NCBI RefSeq assembly: GCF_035621475.1
Contig: NZ_CP141799.1
Span: 838,001-902,000, forward strand
From: Pseudomonas paeninsulae
GTDB taxonomy: Bacteria > Pseudomonadota > Gammaproteobacteria > Pseudomonadales > Pseudomonadaceae
DNA length: 64,000 bases
Direction of reading: 5' to 3'
Positions within the stretch are counted from its first letter, which is position 1; every line of letters starts with the position of its first letter. The notes below the pieces were generated by a model. It did no database searches, had not been told where the DNA came from, and saw only the letters and a list, made by a program, of their open reading frames with translations. Of this stretch, positions 48,618-57,958 are shown in pieces. The translations under genes and the position numbers were made by a program.

Positions 48618-49709
48618 ATGTCTCGTTTATATGGCTTGCTGCTACTGGTGCTGACGCCGCTTTTGGCCTGCGCTGAAGAGGTTGTTACGGTCTACAACTG
48701 GGAGGGCTACATGGCTCTGCCAGTGCTTAAGAGCTTCGAGGCTGAGACGGGTATTCGGGTGGATTACCACACCTATACCTCGCCCCAGGAGATTGAAGAT
48801 GCGTTAAGCCGTGGCGTGCCGATTGATGTTTCCGTGCAGACGCACAACGACCTGCCGCGGCTAATCGAAAGCGGCACCATTCAACCTTTGGATCCTAAGC
48901 AATTACCTAATCGCAAGTACTTATCGCCCCATTTGCTGGGGGCGTTGAAGGCGCTTGACCTTGGTAATCGCTATGCGGTGCCTTACCTGTGGGGGGTTAC
49001 CGGTCTGGCGATCAATACGCCACTGGCTGAGGCGGCTTTTGGTGGGCCACTGCCCAATAGTTGGAGTGTGTTATTCGATCCTGAGCAAAGTCGCCGTCTG
49101 GCCAGTTGTGGTATCAGCTGGCAGGAGGGGGGCAATGAAGGCCTGACCACCTTGCTGCGTTATCAGGGCCGAGACTTGGCGCGCAGCCCCAAGAGCCGGC
49201 TAGAGAAAGCCAGCAAGCTGCTGCTGGAGTTGCGCCCGGACATTCGCTACGTCAGCAGCACGCGCTACATCAACGACCTGCGCGAGGGTAAGCTGTGTGT
49301 TGCCATGTCCTGGGTTGGTGATGCGCTGGCCGCAGCGGCGGCGGGACAGGATGTGCGCTTTGTGATCCCGGATGAAGGTGCGTCTTTCTTTATCGATAGC
49401 CTGGTCATTCCAAGCAGCGCCAAGCGTCCCGACCTTGCCATGCGCTTGATCGATTACTTGCTGCGGCCGGAAATAGCCGCACAGATCAGCAGCGAAACCC
49501 TGTACGGCAGTGGCAATCTCAAGGCTAAGGACTTCGTCGACGAGGCATTGCGCAACCAGCCCGGACTCTACCCCGATAATCAAACCCGGCGCCGGCTTAC
49601 CCTTCTGGAGAGCATGCCGCCCAAACACGCAGATGTTGGTCATGCGGTCTGGGCTGAATTTATCAACGCTGGCGCACCCGGTGAGGCGTCTGCGGACAGT
49701 GCACCCTGA
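48618..49709 (+). CDS. PotF-like periplasmic binding protein (paralog 2)
   Basis: A 363-residue solute-binding protein with signal peptide ending CAEE region (residues 1-19). Family signature VTVYNWEGYM with Trp28. The pocket loop is SWVGDA, keeping both Trp232 and Asp235, and FFIDSL keeps the later Asp. Residues 52-83 (HTYTSPQEIEDALSRGVPIDVSVQTHND) diverge from paralogs 1 and 3, so specificity may differ. There is no adjacent ABC permease or ATPase. It lies between IS5 and pcaIJF. Confidence 0.82.
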   Translation: MSRLYGLLLLVLTPLLACAEEVVTVYNWEGYMALPVLKSFEAETGIRVDYHTYTSPQEIEDALSRGVPIDVSVQTHNDLPRLIESGTIQPLDPKQLPNRKYLSPHLLGALKALDLGNRYAVPYLWGVTGLAINTPLAEAAFGGPLPNSWSVLFDPEQSRRLASCGISWQEGGNEGLTTLLRYQGRDLARSPKSRLEKASKLLLELRPDIRYVSSTRYINDLREGKLCVAMSWVGDALAAAAAGQDVRFVIPDEGASFFIDSLVIPSSAKRPDLAMRLIDYLLRPEIAAQISSETLYGSGNLKAKDFVDEALRNQPGLYPDNQTRRRLTLLESMPPKHADVGHAVWAEFINAGAPGEASADSAP

Positions 49710-50016
49710 GTGCGCTCGGCCCCTGTGTCTATTGGCAGTGAGCGTGCCTTGGTTCACGCGGATAGCGCGGCGCGGGAGAGTGCCGTGGATAGGTTGTACG
49801 ACTCCTCTGCGGGTGGACCAGCCGCCATCGCCGCGACGCCACCTGATGTCCTGTCGGTCTGCTGCACGTCGGCCATGCTGCCTTGAATCGGGTATCCGAA
49901 ATGCTCATTGACTCATGTCAACTCCGCTTTCGGTCACCCGATTCGTCTTGTCTGGCACTAACTCGCAAGACCTTTGACGGCAGCGTCCCAAAGATCAAGG
50001 GCGTAAAGACCCGTAG

Positions 50017-50042
50017 GGTGGATAACGCTGTGCTTATCCACC
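50017..50042. repeat. Short palindromic repeat (GGTGGATAA type)
   Basis: Arms GGTGGATAA and TTATCCACC around CGCTGTGC, preceded by GTAG. This GTAGGGTGGATAACGC pattern is a dispersed hairpin repeat common in Pseudomonas intergenic regions. Confidence 0.6.
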
Positions 50043-50111
50043 GGCTTCTTCTCCCTGAGCGTGGTTGCGGAAAGATCGTGAACAGAACCTAAGGCTATAG
50101 CTGTAGGTCGT

Positions 50112-50146
50112 GTTCGATTATCGGACCATTAATCGATTATCGGATT
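50112..50146. promoter_or_regulatory. Two PcaR-type (IclR) operator sites before pcaI
   Basis: The 12-mer TCGATTATCGGA occurs twice (50114-50125 and 50133-50144), 19 bases apart, the first inside GTTCGATTATCGGAC. This closely resembles the PcaR-binding site reported in Pseudomonas putida (GTTCGATAATCGCAC). No pcaR gene is in the window. Confidence 0.7.
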
Positions 50147-50222
50147 GTTTGCTGACTGGCCCGAGAGTACTTTTTCTGCAACCGGCGTACTGCCACGTTC
50201 CGCCAAACCATCGAGAACCACC

Positions 50223-51071
50223 ATGGCTGAAATCATTTCTCTGCGCGAAGCCATCCAGCGCTTCGTCCACGACGGCAACACCGTTGCCCTCGAAGGCTTC
50301 ACCCACCTGATTCCAACGGCTGCGGCCCATGAGCTGATCCGGCAGAACAAGAAAGACCTGACGCTGGTGCGCATGACCCCGGACTTGGTCTACGATCTGC
50401 TGATCGGCGCCGGTTGTGCGAAGGAACTGGTGTTCTCCTGGGGTGGTAATCCCGGGGTCGGCTCTCTGCATCGGCTGCGTGATGCGGTGGAAAAAGACTG
50501 GCCGCAGGCTCTGGAAATCGAAGAGCACAGTCACGCCGACCTTGCCAATTCCTACATCGCCGGTGCCTCGGGGTTGCCGTTTGCAGTGCTGCGCGCTTAT
50601 GCCGGTTGCGACCTGCCTAAGGTCAATCCGTGGATCAAAACCGTAACCTGTCCCTTTACCGGCGAGGTGTTAGCCGCGGTGCCGGCGGTGCGCCCGGACG
50701 TGACGGTGATCCACGCGCAAAAAGCTGATCGCAAGGGCAATGTGTTGCTCTGGGGCATCCTTGGCGTGCAGAAAGAAGCGGCCCTGGCGGCCAAGCGCTG
50801 CATCGTTACAGTCGAAGAGCTAGTCGACGACCTGAATGCGCCGATGAATGCCTGCGTGCTGCCGACTTGGGCGCTGAGTGCGGTTTGCCATGTGCCAGGC
50901 GGCGCGCATCCGTCGTACGCCCACGGTTACTACGAGCGTGACAATCCATTCTATCAAGCTTGGGATCCGATCGCTCGTGATCGTGACGGTTTCAGAGCCT
51001 GGATTGATCAGTACATTCGCGGCACTACTGATTTCGCCGCCTTCCAAGCCAAACTCGCGGAGGCCAAGTAA
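50223..51071 (+). CDS. pcaI: 3-oxoadipate CoA-transferase subunit A
   Basis: With ATG at 50223 the protein has 282 residues. PcaI and PcaJ transfer CoA from succinyl-CoA to 3-oxoadipate. The CoA-transferase I fold shows FTHLIPTAAAHELI and the FSWGGNPGVGS glycine loop. The stop overlaps the pcaJ start (TAATG). It is the first gene of the run pcaI-J-F-B-D-C. Confidence 0.94.
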   Translation: MAEIISLREAIQRFVHDGNTVALEGFTHLIPTAAAHELIRQNKKDLTLVRMTPDLVYDLLIGAGCAKELVFSWGGNPGVGSLHRLRDAVEKDWPQALEIEEHSHADLANSYIAGASGLPFAVLRAYAGCDLPKVNPWIKTVTCPFTGEVLAAVPAVRPDVTVIHAQKADRKGNVLLWGILGVQKEAALAAKRCIVTVEELVDDLNAPMNACVLPTWALSAVCHVPGGAHPSYAHGYYERDNPFYQAWDPIARDRDGFRAWIDQYIRGTTDFAAFQAKLAEAK

Positions 51072-51853
51072 TGAGCGCCTACAGTACTAATGAAATGATG
51101 ACCGTGGCCGCCGCCCGCCGTTTGCAAAATGGTGCGGTCTGCTTTGTCGGCATCGGCCTACCATCCAAAGCCGCCAACCTGGCGCGGCTGACGTCGTCGC
51201 CGGACGTGGTGTTGACCTATGAGTCTGGCCCTATTGGCGCCAAACCCAGTGTGTTGCCGCTATCGATTGGCGACGGCGAGCTGGCCGAAACGGCCGATAC
51301 CGTAGTGCCGACTGGCGAAATTTTCCGCTACTGGCTGCAAGGCGGCCGCATCGATATGGGTTTTCTAGGAGCGGCTCAAGTCGATAAGTACGGCAACATC
51401 AACACCACGGTCATCGGCGACTACAGTCGGCCGAAAGTGCGCCTGCCGGGTGCCGGTGGTGCGCCGGAAATTGCTGGCTCGGCCAAACAGGTGCTGATTA
51501 TGCTCAAGCAGTCACACCGCACCTTTGTCGACAAGCTGGCGTTTATTACCTCGGTTGGTTTCGGCGAGGGCGGCGATCACCGTCAGCGTCTTGGGCTGCC
51601 GGGCGCTGGGCCGGTGGGGATCATCACTGACCTGTGCATCATGGAGCCGGAAACTTGCACAAACGAATTTATCGTCACCACTTTGCATCCGGGGGTGACC
51701 CGCGAGCAGGTGATCGCCGCTACCGGCTGGCCGATCCGATTTGCCGAAGAAGTAACTGTGAGCGTCGTACCCAGCACCGTCGAACTGACTGCGCTACGTG
51801 CGCTGGAAGCTCGCACCGCAGCGGCTCATGCCCAGTTGGGTGGTGAAGAGTGA
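51071..51853 (+). CDS. pcaJ: 3-oxoadipate CoA-transferase subunit B
   Basis: A 260-residue partner of PcaI. The catalytic glutamate that forms the CoA thioester is in [12 protein letters not shown]. It overlaps pcaI by one base and pcaF by four bases, indicating translational coupling and balanced dosage. Confidence 0.94.
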   Translation: MSAYSTNEMMTVAAARRLQNGAVCFVGIGLPSKAANLARLTSSPDVVLTYESGPIGAKPSVLPLSIGDGELAETADTVVPTGEIFRYWLQGGRIDMGFLGAAQVDKYGNINTTVIGDYSRPKVRLPGAGGAPEIAGSAKQVLIMLKQSHRTFVDKLAFITSVGFGEGGDHRQRLGLPGAGPVGIITDLCIMEPETCTNEFIVTTLHPGVTREQVIAATGWPIRFAEEVTVSVVPSTVELTALRALEARTAAAHAQLGGEE

Positions 51854-53064
51854 GCCGCGAAGTATTCATCTGTGACGCCGTGCGCACGCCCATTGGTCGT
51901 CTTAATGGTGGCCTGGCAGCGGTACGTGCCGACGACCTTGCCGCGATCCCGTTGCGGGCTTTGCTCGAGCGTAATCCGCACGTGGATTGGCGCGCCGTCG
52001 ACGAAGTCTTTATGGGCTGCGCCAACCAGGCCGGTGAAGACAACCGCAACGTGCTTTCCGGCCTGCCGGAAACCGTGCCTGGGGTAACCCTTAATCGCTT
52101 GTGTGCCTCTGGTATGGAGGCGATCGGAGCTGCATTTCGCGCCATCGCCAGCGGCGAAATGGAGCTGGCAATTGCCGCCGGTGTGGAGTCCATGAGCCGG
52201 GCGCCCTATGTCATGGGCAAGGCTGATAGCGCCTTTGGCCGTGGGCAAAAATTGGAAGACACCACCCTCGGCTGGCGCTTTATCAACCCGCTGATGAAAG
52301 AGCAGTACGGCGTCGACAGCATGCCAATCACCGGCGACAACGTCGCGGATGACTACCATATCAATCGTGCCGATCAGGACGCCTTCGCCTTACGCAGCCA
52401 ACTGCGCGCCGCCGCACAGCAAGCTGGCTTCTTCGCCGAAGAGATAGTGCCTGTAGTAATCAAGGGCAAAAAAGGTGACAGCGTTATCGACACCGACGAG
52501 CATCCGCGTGCCGAAACCAGCGCTGAAACCTTGGCCAAGCTCAAACCGGTAAATGGCGCGGATAAAACCGTCACCGCTGGCAATGCTTCCGGCCTTAACG
52601 ACGGTGCTTCGGCAATGATTTTGGCATCGCGCGAGGCGGTGAAAAAACACGGGCTAACGCCTCGCGCGAAAGTCCTTGGCATGGCCAGTGGGGGTGTTGT
52701 GCCACGGGTCATGGGCATCGGCCCGGTACCGGCGGTGCGCAAGTTTCTGGCGCGTTTGAATCTATCTATCGATGCTTTCGACGTGATCGAACTAAACGAA
52801 GCATTCGCTGCGCAAGGCCTGGCGGTTCTGCGTGATCTCGGCCTGGCGGACGATAGCGACAACGTCAACCCGAATGGCGGCGCCATTGCCCTCGGTCATC
52901 CACTGGGCATGAGTGGTAATCGCCTGGTACTGACCGCTGTTCATCAGCTGCAAAAGACCGGTGGTAGGCTCGGCCTTGCGACCATGTGTGTCGGTGTTGG
53001 TCAGGGGCTGGCGCTGGCGATTGAGCGTGTGGAGCGACATGCGAGTCTTTCTAGGGTGGGTTGA
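51850..53064 (+). CDS. pcaF: Beta-ketoadipyl-CoA thiolase
   Basis: A 404-residue thiolase starting with GTG overlapping the pcaJ stop. It cleaves 3-oxoadipyl-CoA to succinyl-CoA and acetyl-CoA, the last step of the pathway. The nucleophile Cys85 lies in [10 protein letters not shown]. The other thiolase active-site blocks are [10 protein letters not shown] (His) and CVGVGQG (Cys). It ends before a 155-bp gap preceding pcaB. Confidence 0.95.
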   Translation: MSREVFICDAVRTPIGRLNGGLAAVRADDLAAIPLRALLERNPHVDWRAVDEVFMGCANQAGEDNRNVLSGLPETVPGVTLNRLCASGMEAIGAAFRAIASGEMELAIAAGVESMSRAPYVMGKADSAFGRGQKLEDTTLGWRFINPLMKEQYGVDSMPITGDNVADDYHINRADQDAFALRSQLRAAAQQAGFFAEEIVPVVIKGKKGDSVIDTDEHPRAETSAETLAKLKPVNGADKTVTAGNASGLNDGASAMILASREAVKKHGLTPRAKVLGMASGGVVPRVMGIGPVPAVRKFLARLNLSIDAFDVIELNEAFAAQGLAVLRDLGLADDSDNVNPNGGAIALGHPLGMSGNRLVLTAVHQLQKTGGRLGLATMCVGVGQGLALAIERVERHASLSRVG

Positions 53065-53219
53065 ACGCAGCGATACCTAGGCATGACCACGCGCTGGGTT
53101 ACGCTTTTGGCTGGCCCTTGCTACGAACTGCGATAGATCGGCCTGCTCATACAGTTACTGGCCGTTGAGCACTCACTGTTATAAAACGAACCCTTCTTTT
53201 CGCTTTCTGGAGTATCGGC

Positions 53220-54581
53220 TTGAACAGCCCGAGCAACCACCTTTTCGATGCCTACTTCTGCCAGCCAGCTATGCGCGGGATTTTCTGCGATCACGGGCGG
53301 GTGCAGGGTATGCTCGATTTCGAAGCGGCGCTGGCCCGGACTGAGGCGCGGCTTGGGCTGATCCCGGCAGAGGCTGTAGCGCCAATTGCTGCGGCTTGTC
53401 AGGCGCAGTTGTATGACTTCGCTGCGTTGGCCGAGGCCATCGTCAGCGCCGGTAATTCGGCTATTCCTCTGGTCAAGGCGTTGGGTAAGCAGATTGCCGC
53501 CAGCGATGCGCAGGCCGAGCGTTTTGTTCATCTCGGTGCCACCAGTCAGGACGCCATGGACACCGGCTTGGTGCTGCAGTTGCGCGCCGCCATCAGCTTG
53601 CTGGAAAACGATCTGGCCCAGTTGGCCGACGGCCTAGCGACCCAATCTGTTCGCTACGCCGATACCCCGCTGGCCGGGCGCACCTGGTTGCAGCATGCCA
53701 CTCCAGTAACGCTGGGGATGAAGTTGGCCGGTACCTTGGGCGCTGTCACCCGCCATCGTCAGCGTTTGGCGGAGCTCAAACCACGGCTGCTGTCGCTGCA
53801 GTTTGGCGGCGCCTCTGGCAGCTTGGCCGCCCTCGGTGAGCAGGCCTGGCTGGTTAGCGAGTCATTGGCGATCGAGTTGGGTTTGAGCCTGCCGGAGCAG
53901 CCTTGGCACACCCAGCGCGATCGGCTGGTGGAATTTGCCAGCTTGTTAGGAATGCTGGCCGGTAGCCTAGGCAAGCTCGGTCGCGATATCAGCTTGTTAA
54001 TGCAGACTGAAACCGCCGAGCTGTTTGAGCCTTCGGCGCCTGGCAAGGGCGGTTCCTCGACCATGCCGCACAAGCGCAACCCGGTCAGTGCAGCGGTACT
54101 GATCGCAGCAGCCATCCGCGCACCGGGATTGGTATCGACCATGTTCAGTGCCATGCCGCAGGAGCACGAGCGCAGCCTTGGCCTTTGGCATGCCGAATGG
54201 GAAACCTTGCCTCAGCTTTGCTGCCTGGTTTCCGGTGCCTTGCAACAGGCGCTGCTTGTGGTGCCATGGTTGGAAGTGGACGCCGTGCGCATGCGCAGTA
54301 ACCTCGACCTGACTCAAGGCCTGGTGCTGGCCGAGGCCGTGAGCATTGCCCTGGCTCAGCGTATCGGTCGCGATGCAGCGCACCATCTGCTCGAACAGTG
54401 TTGTCGGCGTGCGGTGGAGCAGGGCGTTCAACTGCGTCAGGTGTTGGGCGAAACACCGCAGGTCTGCGCCGAGCTTTCCTCGCAGGAGTTGGATCGCTTA
54501 CTTGATCCGGCCCATTACCTCGGTCAGGCCCGTCTGTGGGTCGAGCGCGCTGTAGCAGAACATCAGAATTTTTCGCTGTAG
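53220..54581 (+). CDS. pcaB: 3-carboxy-cis,cis-muconate cycloisomerase
   Basis: A 453-residue member of the fumarase/argininosuccinate lyase superfamily, from a TTG with GGAG upstream. It lactonises 3-carboxymuconate to 4-carboxymuconolactone. The signature GGSSTMPHKRNPV is present and LGATSQDAMDTG is the second conserved block. The active-site serine lies in the flexible loop preceding MPHK. It is followed by pcaD after ten bases. Confidence 0.95.
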   Translation: MNSPSNHLFDAYFCQPAMRGIFCDHGRVQGMLDFEAALARTEARLGLIPAEAVAPIAAACQAQLYDFAALAEAIVSAGNSAIPLVKALGKQIAASDAQAERFVHLGATSQDAMDTGLVLQLRAAISLLENDLAQLADGLATQSVRYADTPLAGRTWLQHATPVTLGMKLAGTLGAVTRHRQRLAELKPRLLSLQFGGASGSLAALGEQAWLVSESLAIELGLSLPEQPWHTQRDRLVEFASLLGMLAGSLGKLGRDISLLMQTETAELFEPSAPGKGGSSTMPHKRNPVSAAVLIAAAIRAPGLVSTMFSAMPQEHERSLGLWHAEWETLPQLCCLVSGALQQALLVVPWLEVDAVRMRSNLDLTQGLVLAEAVSIALAQRIGRDAAHHLLEQCCRRAVEQGVQLRQVLGETPQVCAELSSQELDRLLDPAHYLGQARLWVERAVAEHQNFSL

Positions 54582-54590
54582 GAACGACTT

Positions 54591-55379
54591 ATGCCAGCCG
54601 TACAACTCGCCGATGGCGAACTGAATTACCAACTCGAGGGTGCTGCCGGTGCGCCGGTGTTGCTGTTGTCCAACTCCCTGGGCACCGATTTGCATATGTG
54701 GGATGCGCAGATTGTCGCCTTCACCCAGCACTTTCAGGTATTGCGCTACGACACCCGTGGTCACGGTCAGTCGCTGGTGACTGAGGGCAGTTACAGCATC
54801 GAGCAGAACGGCCGCGATGTGTTGGCACTGCTGGATGCGCTGGATATCGCCAAGGTGTCTTTTTGCGGGCTGTCGATGGGTGGCTTGGTCGGTCAGTGGC
54901 TGGCGATCAATGCCCCCGAGCGTTTGCAGCGCGTGGTGTTGTGCAATACCGCAGCGAAAATCGGTAACCCTGAGGTGTGGAACCCACGGATCGAAATGGT
55001 GCTATGCGAGGGGCCGGCGGCGATGCGCGGGCTGCGTGATGGTTCAATCGCCCGTTGGTTTACCCCGGAGTTTGCCGACGCCCGGCCGGCCAAGGCTGAG
55101 GCTGTGGTTGGCATGCTCGCCGCCACCTCGCCGCAAGGTTATGCCGCCAATTGCGCAGCGGTGCGCGATGCCGATTTCCGTGAGCAGATTGCCGCGATCA
55201 AGCTGCCGCTGCTGCTGGTTTGCGGTACTCAAGATGCAGTGACCACGGTGGCCGATGGGCGCTTCATGCTTGAGCGTATCGAGGGCGCCGAACTGCTTGA
55301 GTTGCACGCCGCACACCTGTCTAACGTCGAAGCCGGTGAGGCCTTCAGTCAGCCGGTGCTGGCCTTTTTGCAAGCCTGA
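54591..55379 (+). CDS. pcaD: 3-oxoadipate enol-lactonase
   Basis: A 262-residue alpha/beta hydrolase that opens 3-oxoadipate enol-lactone to 3-oxoadipate. The nucleophile elbow is GLSMGG with Ser95; the oxyanion region is SLGTDLHMW; the catalytic His242 lies in AAHLSNVE. It is separate from pcaC here, unlike the fused pcaL of some bacteria. Confidence 0.94.
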   Translation: MPAVQLADGELNYQLEGAAGAPVLLLSNSLGTDLHMWDAQIVAFTQHFQVLRYDTRGHGQSLVTEGSYSIEQNGRDVLALLDALDIAKVSFCGLSMGGLVGQWLAINAPERLQRVVLCNTAAKIGNPEVWNPRIEMVLCEGPAAMRGLRDGSIARWFTPEFADARPAKAEAVVGMLAATSPQGYAANCAAVRDADFREQIAAIKLPLLLVCGTQDAVTTVADGRFMLERIEGAELLELHAAHLSNVEAGEAFSQPVLAFLQA

Positions 55380-55394
55380 AACGGAGCGTCAACG

Positions 55395-55787
55395 ATGGAC
55401 GAGAAACAACGTTACGAAGCCGGTATGCAGGTGCGCCGCGCAGTGTTAGGCGATGCCCATGTCGATCGCAGTCAGGACAACCTGACGCCGTTCAACAGCG
55501 AGTTCCAGGAAATGATCACCCGTCATGCTTGGGGTGATATCTGGACCCGCCCCGGCTTGCCAAGGCATACCCGCAGTTTGATCACCATCGCCATGCTGAT
55601 TGGGATGAACCGCGAGGCTGAGCTGAAACTGCACCTCAAAGCAGCGAAGAATAACGGCGTGACTCGCGATGAGATCAAGGAAGTGCTGATGCAGAGCGCG
55701 ATCTACTGCGGCATCCCGGCGGCCAACGCAACCTTTCACCTGGCGGAAGAGGTGTGGGATGAAATGGGGGTTGAGTCGTTAGGCTAA
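55395..55787 (+). CDS. pcaC: 4-carboxymuconolactone decarboxylase
   Basis: A 130-residue decarboxylase that converts 4-carboxymuconolactone to the enol-lactone substrate of PcaD. The full carboxymuconolactone decarboxylase domain is present (GDIWTRPGLPRHTRSLITIAMLIGMNREAELKLH and GIPAANATFHLAEEV). It is last in the pca run. Confidence 0.95.
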   Translation: MDEKQRYEAGMQVRRAVLGDAHVDRSQDNLTPFNSEFQEMITRHAWGDIWTRPGLPRHTRSLITIAMLIGMNREAELKLHLKAAKNNGVTRDEIKEVLMQSAIYCGIPAANATFHLAEEVWDEMGVESLG

Positions 55788-55806
55788 AACTGTACGAATT
55801 AGGGGG

Positions 55807-55825
55807 CATCTGCGGCCGGCAGATG
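55807..55825. terminator. Possible bidirectional terminator between pcaC and the MarR gene
   Basis: A 7-bp stem, CATCTGC with GCAGATG, and a five-base loop in the 48-bp gap between convergent genes. It is weak, without a strong T-tract. Confidence 0.35.
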
Positions 55826-55835
55826 ACCTCTGCAT

Positions 55836-56306
55836 TTATTCGTCACGGTAGAGTTTGCCGAGCAGCGCCAGCAATTGTTCGCGCTCTTCGGCGCTCAGTG
55901 CGCTGCTGGAGTCCAAATCGCTTTGCTGTACCACTGTCTTCAATTGCTTGAGCAGTTGCTCGCCGGCCTTGCTGAGAAACAAACCATAAGAGCGTTTGTC
56001 TGGGTTGCTGCGCACGCGCATGGCCAGCCCTCGTTCTTCCAGCTTATTGACTAATAGCACGGCTTGCGGCGGCTCGATTGCCAGTGCTCGAGCAAGCTCG
56101 GCCTGCATCAATCCTGGGGATTGCTCAATGATGGTCAGCGCGGTGAATTGTGCCGGACGTATGTCATAGGCCTCCAGCCGGGCAGCCAGGTTGCTGAAGA
56201 ACTTCATTTGGGCACGACGCAGTACATAACCAACCAAGTTGTGCAGTGAGCTGTCGAGCGCGCTGGCAGCGTCGTCGTCTGACAGGGTATTGGCTTTACG
56301 AGACAT
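55836..56306 (-). CDS. MarR-family regulator, candidate controller of the ferulate genes
   Basis: A 156-residue winged-helix protein with LMQAELARALAIEPPQAVLLVNKLEERGLAMRVRSNPDKRSYGLFLSKAG as the MarR DNA-binding core. Related MarR proteins (FerR/FerC type) repress ech-vdh-fcs and are released by feruloyl- or coumaroyl-CoA. Here it is divergent from a polyamine-type binding protein that separates it from ech. Partial inverted repeats upstream of its start resemble the ech palindrome. Confidence 0.82.
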   Translation of the reverse strand: MSRKANTLSDDDAASALDSSLHNLVGYVLRRAQMKFFSNLAARLEAYDIRPAQFTALTIIEQSPGLMQAELARALAIEPPQAVLLVNKLEERGLAMRVRSNPDKRSYGLFLSKAGEQLLKQLKTVVQQSDLDSSSALSAEEREQLLALLGKLYRDE

Positions 56307-56333
56307 ACGAGTCCAACCTGATGGAGGGTTTTT

Positions 56334-56354
56334 GATTAATTATGGTAACTATTA
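56334..56354. promoter_or_regulatory. Partial palindrome upstream of the MarR gene
   Basis: GATTAATTA-TGG-TAACTATTA, with six of nine arm bases matching; similar to the half-sites of the ech palindrome (AATATTAGTTA). It may be the autoregulatory site. Confidence 0.35.
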
Positions 56355-56471
56355 TTGCTGCGAGTGGGTAGATTTATGCCGGACTGGGTTACACCAGAAA
56401 TATTCAGCTATGTGTTGTTGCGCTGAAATGTATGCCGCTAGAGCTTACGCTGGAACCCTTGGAGCTGATTC

Positions 56472-57575
56472 ATGAGTCCGACCATCACCAAACTGCTGGC
56501 CCTATTGGGCAGCGCACTGTTGAGTGCGTCTGCGCATGCTGCCGAGGGCAAGACGGTCCATATTTACAACTGGATCGAGTACCTGCCCGAGGAGATCCTC
56601 CAAGCCTTCGAGGCCGAGACGGGGATTCGGCCGGTTTATGATGTCTTCGACAGTGCCGAACTGCTGGAATTTAAGCTGTTGTCCGGGAACTCGGGGTATG
56701 ACGTCGTTTTCCCCGGTAGCTCGGGCATTGCCAGGCTCATCCAGGTTGGAGCCTTGGAGCCGCTGGAGCGCAGCAAATTGAGCAACTGGCAGCATCTGGA
56801 CGACCGATTCATGCAGCAGTTGGTCATTAGTGGCGATCCTGGTAATCAGTATTCGGTGCCTTATATGTGGGGCACCACGCTGATTGGATATAACGTCGAC
56901 AAGGTACGCGAAGCATTGGGTGTCGATGCCCGGCTGGACAGTTGGGAGCTGATATTCCGCCAGGACACCATGGCCAAGCTGTCCAGTTGTGGGGTGGGCT
57001 TTATCGACTCGGCGAGTGAAATTTTTCCCATTGCCCTGCGTTATCTGGGGCTGGCGCCGCACTCACTTGAGGCGAGTGATTACCAGCAGGCTAAACAGCT
57101 GATGCTGGGCATTCGCCCCTACATCACCTATTTCAATTCCTCGCGCTACGGTATGGATCTTGCCAACGGCGATATCTGTGTCGGGGTTGGTTGGTCGGGC
57201 GGCGTTGCGCAGGCAAGCACACTTGCAAAGGCGGCAGGCAACGGCGTGAAGATTGAGATGATCCTGCCGAGGGAAGGTGCCCCCATGTGGATCGATGTGA
57301 TGGTTATCCCCAAGGGCACCCCACACATTGATGAGGCGCATGCCTTTATCAACTATATCCTGCGTCCCGAGGTGATCGCCAAGATCAGTAATGCACTTGG
57401 TTATCCGAATGCCAACAAGGATGCGACAGCCCTGGTGGACGAAAGTATCCGGGGCAATCCCGCGATGTATGTCCCAGATGACAGGCTACCGTTGCTTTAT
57501 TCGTTACAGGGGTTGCCCCTTGCCGCTGAGCGGCTGCGCACTCGAGCCTGGAGCGCAATTCGCGCGGGTAAGTAG
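56472..57575 (+). CDS. PotF-like periplasmic binding protein (paralog 3), pocket Asp replaced
   Basis: A 367-residue solute-binding protein with signal peptide ending AHA (23). Family signature HIYNWIEYL with Trp34, and FDSAELLEFKLLSGNSGYDVVFP as in PotF. In the GWAGDV pocket loop it reads GWSGGV: Trp241 is kept but the aspartate that contacts the polyamine is Gly244. The later Asp (WIDVMV) remains. The ligand is probably altered. It is divergent from the MarR gene and lies upstream of ech, without ABC partners. Confidence 0.83.
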   Translation: MSPTITKLLALLGSALLSASAHAAEGKTVHIYNWIEYLPEEILQAFEAETGIRPVYDVFDSAELLEFKLLSGNSGYDVVFPGSSGIARLIQVGALEPLERSKLSNWQHLDDRFMQQLVISGDPGNQYSVPYMWGTTLIGYNVDKVREALGVDARLDSWELIFRQDTMAKLSSCGVGFIDSASEIFPIALRYLGLAPHSLEASDYQQAKQLMLGIRPYITYFNSSRYGMDLANGDICVGVGWSGGVAQASTLAKAAGNGVKIEMILPREGAPMWIDVMVIPKGTPHIDEAHAFINYILRPEVIAKISNALGYPNANKDATALVDESIRGNPAMYVPDDRLPLLYSLQGLPLAAERLRTRAWSAIRAGK

Positions 57576-57958
57576 GTCGTTCATGGCGCTGTTCAGTCGA
57601 GTTCAATCGCGTATCGGCATGTGCTGATTGGCGCGCCAGGACGCGGAGAGATGGCTGTTGCGCTCCATTGAAATAATGGCGTTAACATTATTAGTTATTG
57701 ATAGCCACCTGCTGAAAATTCATCAGTCTTGCGGTGCTGATCTTTATATTTTTCAAAAATATTAAAGCGCATTTAAGAAGTTTCTTGTTAAGAAATCGCA
57801 GATATTTTCGATTTTTAGCAATTTTACTGAAGCTAGATCAAATTCCGCCATTTTTGACCCGCCTGGTGATGCCTGAAATATTGAAATATTAGTTAATTGA
57901 CATAACTAATATTTCGGCTTAGCTTTGCCTCAACCAAACAGGCAGGCAAGGGTGTGAC
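57576..57958. other. Intergenic promoter region of the ech operon
   Basis: 383 bp, strongly AT-rich from 57660 to 57920. It carries a perfect inverted repeat at 57883-57915 and an upstream partial copy (ATTATTAGTTATTGA near 57690). No gene was recognised. Confidence 0.6.
57883..57915. promoter_or_regulatory. Perfect 13-bp inverted repeat upstream of ech
   Basis: GAAATATTAGTTA and its exact complement, seven-base spacer, ending 43 bases before the ech start codon. The size and position fit a MarR repressor operator. Confidence 0.75.

Larger units (their letters stand above)
49710..50222. other. Intergenic region upstream of pcaI
   Basis: 513 bp between paralog 2 and pcaI. It contains a repeat-type hairpin at 50017-50042 and two PcaR-like operator sites at 50113-50144; the promoter of pcaIJFBDC is therefore near 50110-50200. 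No gene was recognised. Confidence 0.6.
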
